Source: Clavelina lepadiformis (Eukaryota; Chordata; Ascidiacea; Aplousobranchia; Clavelinidae). Taken from it: 64,000 bases of DNA. Both the position numbers and the translations under genes were made by a program. The stretch spans positions 5,952,001-6,016,000 of the forward strand of contig NC_135240.1 of the NCBI RefSeq assembly GCF_947623445.1, written 5' to 3'. Positions 10,832 to 21,900 of the stretch are shown here, one piece after another (position 1 is the stretch's first letter; every line of letters begins with the position of its first letter). The notes under the pieces are model-generated. The model was not told the DNA's origin. It did no database searches and worked only from the letters and a program-made list of their open reading frames with translations.

Positions 10832-13351
10832 TATAGACAATCTATTAGCACTTACATTGTTTGTCCCTTCAGTTTAACTCGGTTCTTTCAGTCAATAGAA
10901 CTTTTTGGAGGTTTTGGTAACCAATTTTGTGCCTCCTGAAGCCGAAGTGGAGTCTTTGCTGGCTCATAAACCCAGGATCCATTGACGCGCAAGCTCACAA
11001 CAGCAATTACGATTCCGCGCCACATGCTCACACTATAATTCGTGTTGGTTCTGCACAAGCACTTGTGGCAGACAAACATTTTTTGCAACTTTTATACGTG
11101 TTTAAGTTGTACACTTCGCAATTGCGCGAACTGAACTTATAAAATTACATGTGGTATCTTAGTCAAAAATGCGCCTTGGCGTTCACTTAACTGCTGAATC
11201 CACGTTACGTCCAATAACCAAACTTTAATGAGAATAGGGTGGCTTAATTACAGCAAACAGTAAATGACAGTTTTCTAAAAACACACGTGTATCTTATAAT
11301 AACAAACTATACGGTAACATAAATCCGGGCTACAGAGTATGACAGTTTTTCGCAAGATCTTGGGTGCGTCAAACAACCGAAAATGACAAGTGCGGTACAC
11401 AAAAATGCTCAGACGCAATCGAATTGTGCACTTAGGTGCGCAATTACACCGCAGTACACTGAAGTTCTGGCCAAATTATTAAGTGCAAAATAACCCCCTT
11501 GTACGGCAATGAAGCTCATCAAAAGCAGTATTGAGTGTACCTAGGCCAGACTCTGCAGTCTGGACATAAATACAATAAAAAAGCATATAAGCTACTTAGT
11601 ACTCACCTAATCATTTCGGCGCAAGTTGTCGACCAAGTAAACAGTCTTAATTAGGAATACTACACATTGAAGAAACCAATTGGCATAATGATGCACACAG
11701 AATTCTACCTACCTACCTGCTTGCTAACCATAGCTACTCTGTCATATAGAGTGAACACTTACTGAACACACAATAACCGGTGCTCAACGTAACAATCGCA
11801 AGATCAGTTCCCGCCAGTTTATTATGATGCAATGCAATTATTGTGTAACAATCTTGTTTACGTTTGCTGTGAACTGAGTTGTTATTTATAAAGGATTACA
11901 AATTTTACAAAACGTTGAATTCGTACGAAATTAAGCAGTATATATACTTAGTATATATAGCATTTTATTTTGTTTTCTGCAGGCGGCCTGACATATTTAA
12001 GTAAGCCTGTAGACTATATGTTGTGCTTTGTGAGGTCATACTCTACTCTTTATGGTTTTAACTTCATTTCAAAAACAAGCAAATTCCGAAGAAGTCAAAT
12101 ATGTATTACTTCTACACTTGATTAACGTAACAAATAACTACACACCAGGTAGCAGCAGTAACGATTCTAAAAATTGAATGGTTCATTACCTGACCACGCA
12201 ACGTCGCTAACGGCTTGCTCTACTCAGAAGCCCGTTTCTCGTCAGTCGGCAGCGTGACGTAACGGTACGTCCTGGCTATTTTCGCTAAAAATAGACGAGA
12301 GAATAAACTTTTCTCCTAAAGTGAAAGCGTAGTTTCGGTCTCAGCGCTCTCTCGTTTCCAAAAGGTCTAAGAAAGGTGTTGCTGCGATATTTTGCCAAAA
12401 CGTTAAAAACTGCCTATTTAACTGTTTTAAGTCTTACAAAAAGATTTATTATACAGACATTGCTAAACTGATTTCGGCTAAGTTCAATTATCCACGTAAT
12501 CTTTGCTCGCGTTTATTTGATACTTTGTTTGCGATACTTCGCTTTTTATAAACTTATACGGTCTATATATGATAAAAACTTTTTAACAGTAAACACTATA
12601 TAACAAAATGAATAAGAAAATGTCACTTTTTAGATGGCTTGGTTTTGTTTTAGGGAATTTCCCATTTGTAAAACTGTCCAAAAAGGCTCGGCTTAACCAA
12701 GAATAGGCTAGTTATTGGAACTGACCGAAAACCGTATTATTCGTTTACTCCTTTCAATAAACTTGCTTTAATCAATGCTTTTGCTTCACACAACATCACT
12801 TTAGAGCAAGCACTTGTTACAGAAACGGCACGCGGCAACGTACAAATTTTATTTGGGGTTCGAAAATCGGTTTTACCGTTTGACGTAAAGTTGAATTAGT
12901 AGCCATAAAACATTAGGAAAAAAGCTTAATAGCTTGGCTTTATCTTAACGAGCGGGTTAGTTAAGAATATCAACACAATATTCTTAAACAAAATACAGTA
13001 TAAGTAGAAACCCAATCAGGCTGCAAATACAAAACACTTTGCTGAAACAAAAATCGACACAGCGTTATCATGCGAGTTTACAAAAATATGTCACCAGCAG
13101 AGCAATAATGATACTGTTTGCTTGTTATTTGGCACTGTAGCGCCACGCAGAGTGTGAACGTAAGCAAAAGCACCAAGCGTGGAAAAGCAAGATGTGGGAC
13201 AAGCGGTTTGTACAGCAGTCCAATCTGCATTTGTAGCAAGCGACAACCTGGTCAACAGGTTTAGCAATTTAAACGTTGAAGCAATCATAACTACTATACA
13301 TCCTTGAGAATAACAGGGTCCAGGCGATCCCTGGCTTTGGCGGACGCCAAC
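10832..13351. other. Intergenic, no gene seen
   Basis: About 2.5 kb with no exon I can support. A minus-strand open frame at 10888-11088 overlaps a plus-strand one and has no recognisable domain. Several CGT-rich patches near 12200-12360 could be promoter-like, but there is no motif to base a call on. Confidence 0.4.
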
Positions 13352-14715
13352 CTAGATAGTCGGTACCACACCGGAATCTTCGTCCGACTCCGAGCATTGG
13401 GTGGTGAATGGGACCGCTTCCGGGTTCTCAGTCTGACGATCTCCGGTCGGAGTTATGTTGTGGGGCGACAAGCGAGCTATCCTGCAGACGAGCAAGATAA
13501 TAATACAACCTTTATTGTAATATGTTAATTGTTCTGTTAGAAAAGAAGTCATCGAGATAGCTAAGCGAAGCTAAAACTATGGATGAACATAATTCTGCTG
13601 ATGATCATAGCTATATTGCAAAATTACTTGAAGTTGTAAGTCTAAGTGCCTGATGGCTTGACTATGTCACGCTTATTGGCTTTATGTTTAGCCTACCAGG
13701 ACCAATTTTAACTTACTGCTGTCTCATCCGCTTAGTTATGGAGCATTGGTAAACAACAGTCGCAAAAAGCGCCACGATTAAAACTGCAGATGCCACAGCA
13801 AGTCCTAAAAAAGTTTGGCGGTGCCGGGTGTATTGTTCCTTCCTCTCATTTTCGGTTGTTTTCAAATCATCTCTCAACTCCTGTGAACACGATTTGTATT
13901 ACTTCATGTATCCTATAAGCGTATGGTCATCAGAAAGTTATTCTATATTAAGTGAAATGATATTGAGTGCATGAACCTGGACATCCAATTTTAAAACCAT
14001 TTGTTCATTTTTTAAAGGCTGGTTGGTCATAAAATCTTTGCAGTGTTCCAAGCATTCTTTTCTCATTCCTTCTGTAGGTGGACTGCAGTGGACTGAACAA
14101 CTTTCGCAGCTTCCAGTGTAGCTGAAGTAATAGAACAATCCGAACTGTATTTGGCAGGCAATGTCCGCCTGTTTAGGGGCCTAAGTAATATAGCACAAGC
14201 TTTTTAATAAGTTTAAACCTGCGTGATCACTGCATGACTGTGCAAGGACTGGAAAATCAACTTACAGCCGCTATTTTTCGAATCTTCCTCTTAAACGCGT
14301 CACTTTCAAGATAATCTCCTGAAAACATTTGATCTTCGTCGTCATTGGTACTTCTAAAGTAAAGAAGAGAGCGGTGACGAAATTTGAAAGAAATTTAAAC
14401 CTTGCTATATTTTTTCATCATAGTCTGGGTCCTATCGTTAGTGCTACATCTTAATATTAGATAAACTATAAAATTGTGTCTAATATACCACAAGTCGCTC
14501 CAGGTTAATTACTTAACACAATCATAGCAGTAACATTTTTGTTCTCAACAAGGTCAACCCGCATGTTTAGAACATCAAAGGTATTCGATTAGACTGGAGT
14601 TCCAGAGCACGCTAACTTCTATCACTTACGTTTGCTTAGTAGGCTTGGCTTTGGTGACGATCAAGTACACGGTAAGGAGTAGGAATAACCTTAAGATACA
14701 TGTTAACAGCAACAT
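13352..14715 (-). CDS. Single-CRD TNF-receptor-like type I membrane protein (BCMA/TACI-like)
   Basis: Five coding exons on the minus strand, 14630-14715, 14266-14353, 13977-14168, 13717-13880 and 13352-13481, join in frame (phases 2, 0, 0, 2) to 219 residues. Donors are GTAAGT three times and GTTCAT once; all acceptors are good. Residues 1 to about 23 are a signal peptide (MLLLTCILRLFLLLTVYLIV). One cysteine module at residues 63-101 reads C-x15-C-x2-C-x3-C-x10-C-x3-C, with aromatic FYYF before the second cysteine. This is the spacing of the single module of BCMA and of TACI CRD2 (C-x12/14-C-x2-C-x3-C-x6/8-C-x3-C). A short charged stalk precedes a transmembrane helix at about 146-167 (LGLAVASAVLIVALFATVVY). 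The tail of about 50 residues ends in an acidic serine-rich patch (CSESDEDSG) and has no death domain. The role as a TNF-family ligand receptor is inferred from fold-type spacing only. The window shows no neighbouring ligand gene. Confidence 0.75.
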
Positions 14716-16651
14716 ATTTGAAAGTAAAACTTCACTCAATTTTAACTAATAATCTTATCGGGTGCTCAAGCAACGCCTACGGCTTACTTTCGCTTACATA
14801 CACAACGCGCTTTTCTAAACTAAGTAACTAAACGGGCTACCGGTTTTATAAATAGTCAAGAATCGAAAAAGCGTTTTTCTCTCAATCTACACAAATAGAA
14901 ATCATGGACTTTACGTTCTCTCGCTGCCAACGCTCATTTCACGTGACGAAGCTGACGTATATACGTCGGCTTCCTTGTCCTACAAGATCGAGGCAGACGT
15001 TCGGGTGGCAATAAAACTGCTAAGGTAAGCAGCTATACACAATGCGTTGTCGCAATATAATCGTATTACTGTAACAACATGACTGCTTGACACGATGACA
15101 TGACAAAAGACCAGTTGTGGGCAAACAAAGAACGAACGTTGTGATCCAGCTGGTTCTGCCAACAAAGACAAAGATTTGATGGACACCCTCACAAAGTTAT
15201 GCATCAACTGAAGTTATACAAATAACTTTAACGTGTAGCGACAGTTTGAAATGCACAGTTTACCTGCTTTGCATTCCACAGAGAAAGAATCCAAAGATGT
15301 GAAGAATAATTTCTAGTAAAACCCACAAGTATAACCTACTACTACCTAATTGAAGCCACCGGTATACTGAAATGAAATAAATCGCAAAAGTTGTTCCCGC
15401 CCAAGAAAACAGCTTTTTTTCAGTCATCTGTTCCAAAGGTCACAAAAGGTTAACCCAAATTAACCCTTAGCTTAAACCCACCATCACAGCACATCATCAC
15501 CAACACATTTTGGAGTTTAAAGAGTTTTGGAGGCCACACATATTGTAAATAGGCATAAACCCACCATCATAGCATACACAGTTTGTTTTATTCTTAAACA
15601 AGATAAATCGGTTGCTTTGGAGTTAATTTTGGTTGGGAAAATGTTACTTTGTATCACCGGTGCATGACCACCATTCCATGTCCGCCTACGTTTAGATACA
15701 AGCACATTTCAAGTATGGGGGCGACTGTTCTTTGATCTAATGGTGACTAAATTTATCTGCACTTCCTCATCAAACACTTTCAAACAAAGTTTGATAACTG
15801 CAGGAAATTTTACTCTACTAAAAATAAGATTAATTTTGAAGATTAACTCAACAATTCTAAACTTAAACGTGGACTTTGGAATGGCTTACAAAAAAATTGG
15901 ATCACGTGATGTTTGCGTAAGAACGCATGCGTTGTACGTCATGACGTATTTTGGAGAAATAATCTGTCAGCGGTTTGCGTTCGAAATAGGCAGGTTATTT
16001 CCCGTTAATCTCGATAAGTGTTCGTTATTTACGTATGCTGGGAATTTTACGCCATAAAAGAGAAAACGCGTGGAAAGTTTGACGTTTTCTTTTTTCTCTT
16101 TTTATTTAAGCTCGTCTGACCTAAGTAAATCAATTCGTTACCAATCGCGTCAAAAAATGGTGGATTTGGTTTCTAAAAAGGGGATTTCTCGATGATGTAC
16201 CCTTTGGGTGGTAAGCTGCATGTATATCACAGCTACATTATGGTTATAAGGTTGAACAATGCACCAGCTAAAAGTGATATATCGGTCATTTATGACATTT
16301 CATCGGTGAATATTCTGCGACTTCCTGGCACAAGTGACGCACCGCAAAGCGATAAGTGACGTCCTTTTAAAAGCGTTAAACACACACCATCTCTATTTCA
16401 TGCATTGCAAAGAGTTTGAAAACTTTGAGACAAAGATACAAGATAATCCACAAGAAAGTCTCTTTTTTCGCTGAAGAAAGTATCTAACACGTGCAAAATT
16501 GAATCAAAATTACCGCAGTTCTAGGAGGCCATATTTACACAAAAGTATGTGAAGAAATGTCGCTATATGTAGAAATTCAATATCAGCATAAGACAGCGAC
16601 ATGTTGCTATGATATTGTACAGTCTATATGTTGAATGCAGCATCGTTGTGC
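14716..16651. other. Intergenic, no gene seen
   Basis: Upstream of the receptor-like gene and downstream of the HHIP-like gene. Open frames at 15517-15705 (minus) and 15740-16057 (plus) lack recognisable domains and convincing splice context. A TTTATT at 16101-16106 (AATAAA on minus) could serve the HHIP-like transcript. I searched the minus strand here for the beta-propeller exons of Hedgehog-interacting protein and found none. Confidence 0.4.
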
Positions 16652-18515
16652 TTAGTCGATGGTTCCCCGCCTGATTTCGTAATCCGGAAAGCAAGGTCCC
16701 TCTTCATTGCTGATGTGCTGGTCACAATATTTGTCATTCTGCAAGCCTGCACACATGCAAAAACACTGGCTGTTATCGACGTAGAGTTGAAACATTATCT
16801 TATAAGACTGATCCCGAAATCACTTTTGCTTTTTACAAGTACGTTTTTTTACCGAATTAGCTCACAGGAGTTTCTTATATACAAACGTTTTTGTTTTTCT
16901 TCTGAGAATTTTAATGTTTCAATTTTCTTGCTTATACTTTTAACTTTTGAACAAACAATTAATTATTGTACAGTGCGTGGGTTTCCGAAAGACGCCCGAG
17001 AGCTCGGTCTAAAACTGCAAGTGTAACGCTAAACTAAGTTGGTCTTAATATAAACTATCATAAAATGCTCTAATTATAGCTCACACATGAATGTTTCGTT
17101 TCAATTCTTGGAAAGGTATTGTAGATGGACTCATTATACAATTTTCACTCCAAGACTAGATAGACCATAAATATTGTTGAGGCGTCAATAATATGGGAGA
17201 CTAATTACGTCTTGGACTCATTGTTTGGAACACAGCCAGTCATGAAACAACTTCTTCATAACATCCTCTCATCACCTTCGATGTGATCCCTGCAAGCTCT
17301 GTGAAACCTCCTGCAGAAATCCGGACACATGATTGGCATCATTCTCTTGTGAGGAGGACTCATCTTGTCCGGAGCGTTGAAGAGATACCAGGATCTCGGG
17401 GAACAATGAGCGCATCTCAGCTTCATGAGGAGTCGCGCACAGCGGATGCTTTGGACTTGATCCGAGATCTTAAAAGAGACAGGTGATAAAAGCGATACTA
17501 TAATTGTTACGTAATGGTGGCGCTAGAGTAGTTTCTTTAGGCGGTGCCTAAAGGCCTGGTTGAAAACATGGAGGGGCCGGCATACAATATGATGGTGGGT
17601 AGGTAAAACACGAAGAAAAATGGAACGCTTTTTGGGGTTTATGAATTATTGTGGGGGACTGAATCTAAAAGCCCTAACTTTCTCTTGGCGCCGATATTTC
17701 ACTGATTGGCCGAAATTAGACAAGAACAAAAAACTAATTCTAAAACTGTACGTGAACAATTGCGTGCATTGTTTGCTTTTGTGCTGCTTCCTTTCAGATT
17801 CTGGCGCTATTTCAACCTATTTGTCGGAGCAATGTTTCCATAGAAAAAGTTATCTTAACCTTAAAAAACCCAAATAAACCAGAAGTTATAATTTTTTCCA
17901 CCATTTGATAACAATGATTTTATTTTAACGAAGTCAAAACAGTTTTATCTACCGATGGACTTTTATATAATCTCGTCTATGAACGAGAGAAAAGCAACTG
18001 TAAAATATTTTCTCCAAAGCTCCAGTTAGCGATTAAAGTAATTCCGTCGCTAGATGACTCACCTGGGATCCGATCAGTTCAAGGGTCAGATCGTGATGAA
18101 GACAGCAGGTGTGGGTTGGGTACTCCTTGTAACACATGACCCCCCTTGCGCTGTTTGATAGAAAGATCTCCTTTGGGGATTTCCCATTGACGCAGTGATA
18201 CCAAGCGCTTTCCTGGGCTCTTTTCTTTGCTTCTTTTTTGCCGAGTGTCTTCTTTTTCTTATTCCTCCTCTTCGAGTGTGATCGCACTCGAAAGCGATCG
18301 CTTCTGCTCTTTTCGTTTGAATCTGTTTCCGCGTCGAAGATGGTGACATCCACGTGATGATCGACTGAATCTCTATTCCAATGCGCGACTGGACGATATT
18401 CTTGCGGTTGGTCGTTCTCTCCATCGATTAAAAGCTCTTTTCTTGCTGTGACGTAACAATCAAGTAAGGTCAAAGAAAAGACAAAGGTCACGACGAGAAC
18501 TAGTCGACCTTGCAT
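16652..18515 (-). CDS. Secreted HHIP-like folate-receptor-type cysteine-rich protein
   Basis: Three coding exons, 18063-18515, 17276-17468 and 16652-16746, join in frame (phases 0 and 1) to 246 residues. Residues 1 to about 24 are a signal peptide (MQGRLVLVVTFVFSLTLL). A strongly basic stretch at about 74-99 (SKRRNKKKKTLGKKEAKKR) could bind heparan sulfate or be a furin-type cleavage region. The cysteine-rich part starts HCVNGKSPK at residue 107, close to the CLNGNPPKRL of vertebrate Hedgehog-interacting protein, and continues with CYKEYPTHTCC, then RCARLLMKLRCAHCSP and CPDFCRRFHRACRDHI. These parallel the CALCSPHSQ and CKDYCKEFFYTCRGHI segments of HHIP. Exon 3 gives GPCFPDYEIRRG, the CFPDF landmark, and then stops after three more residues. 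In HHIP a beta-propeller and EGF repeats follow here. I found neither, so the protein looks like the N-terminal module alone. A missed exon after a non-canonical donor is the alternative. Confidence 0.7.
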
Positions 18516-19881
18516 CTTTGTTCAGTTTGTCAACTCTAAAACATGTTAAAGGAAATCTTACTCGTAAAACTAAAACAAATTTTGCAGTAAATTCTCTAAG
18601 TAGAACGCATTTGTCAAAACGCTCAGCGCTTGTAACCACTAGGCTGGCGAACAGACAAAACCTAGACTAGCAGACAAACACAAATTAGCTAGATTTTGCG
18701 AAAAACTTTTACACTCAAATCAAATTTTACTACGATGCTTAACAAATTTCTTTTTCTATAAAAAAAAAAAAACTTAAAAAGCTTGTGCACATACTTCTGA
18801 GCTTAAGAAGCGGTTTGACTGTATTGCTACAAGGAAGGACGGCATTTCTACCGCTTAAAAACATTCGCGAAACTGTGTAGTCTTATTTGGAACCTTTTGT
18901 GTGAACCGTTATTAGGTTTACTTTGGATCAAATGTCTTGTTTCGCTTTTGAAGTGGCCCAAGAAATTGTGTAATGCGACTATATGAGAGCAATTTACCAA
19001 TATTGAGTTTCATGTCACATGAGTTGAAAATATGTTAAGGAATATTATTAAGACATAATAAAACTCTAACGATTGTGGAAATAGGGTCTTAAAAATGTTC
19101 CAAGTAACAGGATATGGTTATAGACTAGAGAGTCAACATATTGTGTGACGAAAGCTATTTACAGAAACACCTGTCGCCCAATTACCATTAAAAGTCTTCT
19201 GTGACTCAACATTGTTTTGTAAATTTTCGTTAAAAACTTTTGAGCCACATTGTTTTGCAACCAAACGTTATGTCCAGTTTATTCCAAACTTGGTAACTTT
19301 ATAATTTCTTAGATGCCAGTAAGTTTTATCGTACGTGACATATTTGAACATACAGGTAACCCTGTACACTGGAAATTTATTCTTGCCTTTGACTTTATTG
19401 TTACGTTCGTTATCTTTGACGTATTCAATCGAATAAAAAGACATGAATATTTTTTATTGAAACATTCATCTCCAAGAAATGTAATAAATTGATAAGATTT
19501 GAAATCGGTTTTCAATACAAGACCTCGATTGGAAATCCGATCAGGGCTACTTGTGATATTACACAACAAAGACTGTAAACTATTGTGTGGTCACAATAGC
19601 CGGTTTCATGATGAAGATGTGAATATAGTTGGATGATCGTCTGAAGCAAGCAGAGTTTTATTGAATGATTTGTGTTAAGGTATTGTTTTAAACGGAAATG
19701 AAATGATGGAACAAACTGCTACAGCGTTATACACATAGTTGTCAATTTTAGATTGTAACTTTTAGTAAGAATTGATACGAAACTTAATTCAACAATGATC
19801 GCAACAGCGATCGCACAAGGTTGTTAGGCAAGTAACTACGATGAGTTCTATTTGTTAAGTTGTCAATATATTTTACAGAAA
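18516..19881. other. Intergenic, no gene seen
   Basis: Divergent interval between the minus-strand HHIP-like gene and the plus-strand connexin, so it should hold both promoters. The minus-strand open frame at 19309-19569 shows no domain. A 12-base A-run lies near 18763. Confidence 0.4.
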
Positions 19882-20880
19882 ATGTTGAACGTCTTAGCAA
19901 AGTTCTCTCAGCAGGCGAGCTTATATACTGGCCTTGCCGGAAAAATCTGGTACATCTTGGTCTACATATTTCGGGTTATAATCGTCGTTTCGATCGGCGA
20001 CGCGGTTTATCGCGACGAACAATCCGAGTTCAAGTGCAGCACCCACATAGTAGGATGCGAGAATGTCTGCTACGATCAGTTCTCGAAGCTTCCACACCTC
20101 AGGTTCTGGGCGTTTCAACTTCTAGCGCTCAACACCCCGGTCATATTCTTCCACTTTTATGCGCTCTACGAACGTGGCGAGCACGAAAATCGACGGAGGA
20201 ATGGATCACCTAGAAGCTTTTCTCGGAAATACCAACCCGTCGGTCGCGCTTCGGATAAATCTCGTAAGATTTCCGGGCCACCAAAACCCCGGAGAAAGAT
20301 TGTAGCGACTGAATACGGAAGCATGGAAATCTACAAGACAGCCAACACCGAACAAGTTTACTTCATAACCACAATATTTCGCGTCCTTATCGAATTATTG
20401 TTCCTTTGTTTCGCTTATCAGCTTTTCTCCTTTCCTACTGACCCTGCCGCGCAACAAGTTCCCTTTGACCTGTCCTATATATTTTGGCCAACCGTGCCTC
20501 AATTTTACGCCTGCTACGGTGAATATGTCAGCCGGGCTTGCGGCCAGCACCTAGCGTTACAAGGCGCTGGTGGGTACGTGCCGTGCTGGGTGTCGAGGCC
20601 GTGGGAAAAGACGATCTTTTTGCGCTACATGAACTGGCTCAGCATCATTTGCTTTTTTCTTGCTTTGATCGAGACCATTTACATCGCGAGCAAGATTCGC
20701 GTCCGGAGAAGGCGGAAGAGGATTCTGAGATATAAAAATTTTGCCGAGACCAAACTGTGCGCGCTAAAGCGTTCCTTGCCGTCCGATTATTCCCTGACGA
20801 GCGAAAAAAAGCCCGGAAGTTATAAGAGAATTTCAAGAGTCAAATACAAACCAAGTTCCGTTAAATATAAATCAAAATAA
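19882..20880 (+). CDS. Connexin (gap junction protein), copy A
   Basis: A four-pass membrane protein of 332 residues that would assemble as hexameric connexons. The coding sequence is one exon. The start at 19882 is chosen because it gives the usual connexin N-terminus (MLNVLAKFSQ) and follows an acceptor-like TTTTACAG four bases upstream; a longer frame from 19852 would read through that acceptor. TM1 is at about 22-43. The first extracellular loop has C52-x6-C59-x3-C63 with the signature DEQSEFKC and GCENVCYD. TM2 is at about 75-95, and a basic cytoplasmic loop runs to about 155. TM3 is at about 160-182. The second loop has C211-x8-C220-x14-C235 followed by WVSRPWEKT, then TM4 (about 250-270) and a lysine/arginine-rich tail ending KYKSK. 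The second-loop cysteine spacing is wider than the vertebrate C-x4/5-C-x5-C. A tandem paralogue starts 1.0 kb downstream. Confidence 0.93.
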   Translation: MLNVLAKFSQQASLYTGLAGKIWYILVYIFRVIIVVSIGDAVYRDEQSEFKCSTHIVGCENVCYDQFSKLPHLRFWAFQLLALNTPVIFFHFYALYERGEHENRRRNGSPRSFSRKYQPVGRASDKSRKISGPPKPRRKIVATEYGSMEIYKTANTEQVYFITTIFRVLIELLFLCFAYQLFSFPTDPAAQQVPFDLSYIFWPTVPQFYACYGEYVSRACGQHLALQGAGGYVPCWVSRPWEKTIFLRYMNWLSIICFFLALIETIYIASKIRVRRRRKRILRYKNFAETKLCALKRSLPSDYSLTSEKKPGSYKRISRVKYKPSSVKYKSK

Positions 20881-20967
20881 GTTATTTCATGAATTACACT
20901 GAATTTCGTTTGTGATTATCATATTTATAGGCAAGTTATTTAGCGCCTTTAAATTTGTTTGTGAGTA

Positions 20968-20973
20968 AATAAA
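20968..20973 (+). promoter_or_regulatory. Poly(A) signal AATAAA after connexin A
   Basis: First canonical AATAAA after the connexin A stop codon, 88 bp downstream, in AT-rich 3' sequence. Use is inferred. Confidence 0.5.
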
Positions 20974-21052
20974 GCTGCATAAGAAGATGAAACATAGAAA
21001 TATTATTTTAGTGGTTATACCATTGTATAGGCTATATAGGTTAGTAGGCTGT

Positions 21053-21073
21053 ATATGTATATGTATATGTAGG
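21053..21073. repeat. Short (GTATAT)n microsatellite
   Basis: Three or more tandem copies of the hexamer GTATAT in the interval between the connexin genes. The remainder of this interval (20974-21900) shows no exon. Confidence 0.6.
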
Positions 21074-21900
21074 CTATATAGATAGGTTTTACATTTAAGA
21101 AACTTTTTAATTTCTTTTTACTGTATCATATATTTGAGTCACTGTACTATAGATTTATTCGAAGATTGTGGCCAGTATTCCGATTATTTCGTCACAGCGA
21201 ACGTCGGCCATACGCGAATTGTCTGACAATGCCTGTTTAAAGAAAGGAAACATGCTGTTGTAAAGCTTTTGATTATGACATCACAAAGCTTTCTTTGATT
21301 GATCAATTATCTTGTTTAGGAACGACCTTTTTGTGTAGTGTCGCGTAATAATCGCCCGGGTCGGTAATTGCGCTGCCCTTGGACATTTGATAGTTTGTAC
21401 CTCGCATTCCAAATAAACAAGTTAGTCCAGTTCGTCACGCGTAACCACGCCTGTACTTGGTTTAAATCTATTGTCGGCGTATCGAATCAGTGTGGCGATA
21501 ATAACAAGTAAGGAAGTGACAATACAGATAGAATTTGGACCGACGCTTTAGCCATAAAAGATGAAAAATGTAATTATTACACAAAGCTTTCAAAGGATAG
21601 CTATCACTCTTTCCAAAGGTTTTAATTATTAGGTTAGTAGCCTCGTTGCAAAACAAATCAATTAGTTGGTGTTGGATAAATGTTTGAATATTAACTATTA
21701 ACCTTAATTCGAACGTGTGACACACCAAGGTCGTTTCAGGGTTAACGCAATTTTATTTAGTTTAATAGTTAATAGTTTATTTAGTTTAGCTAAAGACTTC
21801 CAGAGTCAAAAACTTCCAGAATATCGGTCCATGGCGATGACATGGGATATTTCTTTAATGTAATGTGTTTTGTCAGGTCCGTAAGGTTTTAAATGCAGAC

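Noticed and set aside
15740-16057. 105-codon plus-strand open frame
   Set aside because: No recognisable motif, no convincing splice or promoter context.
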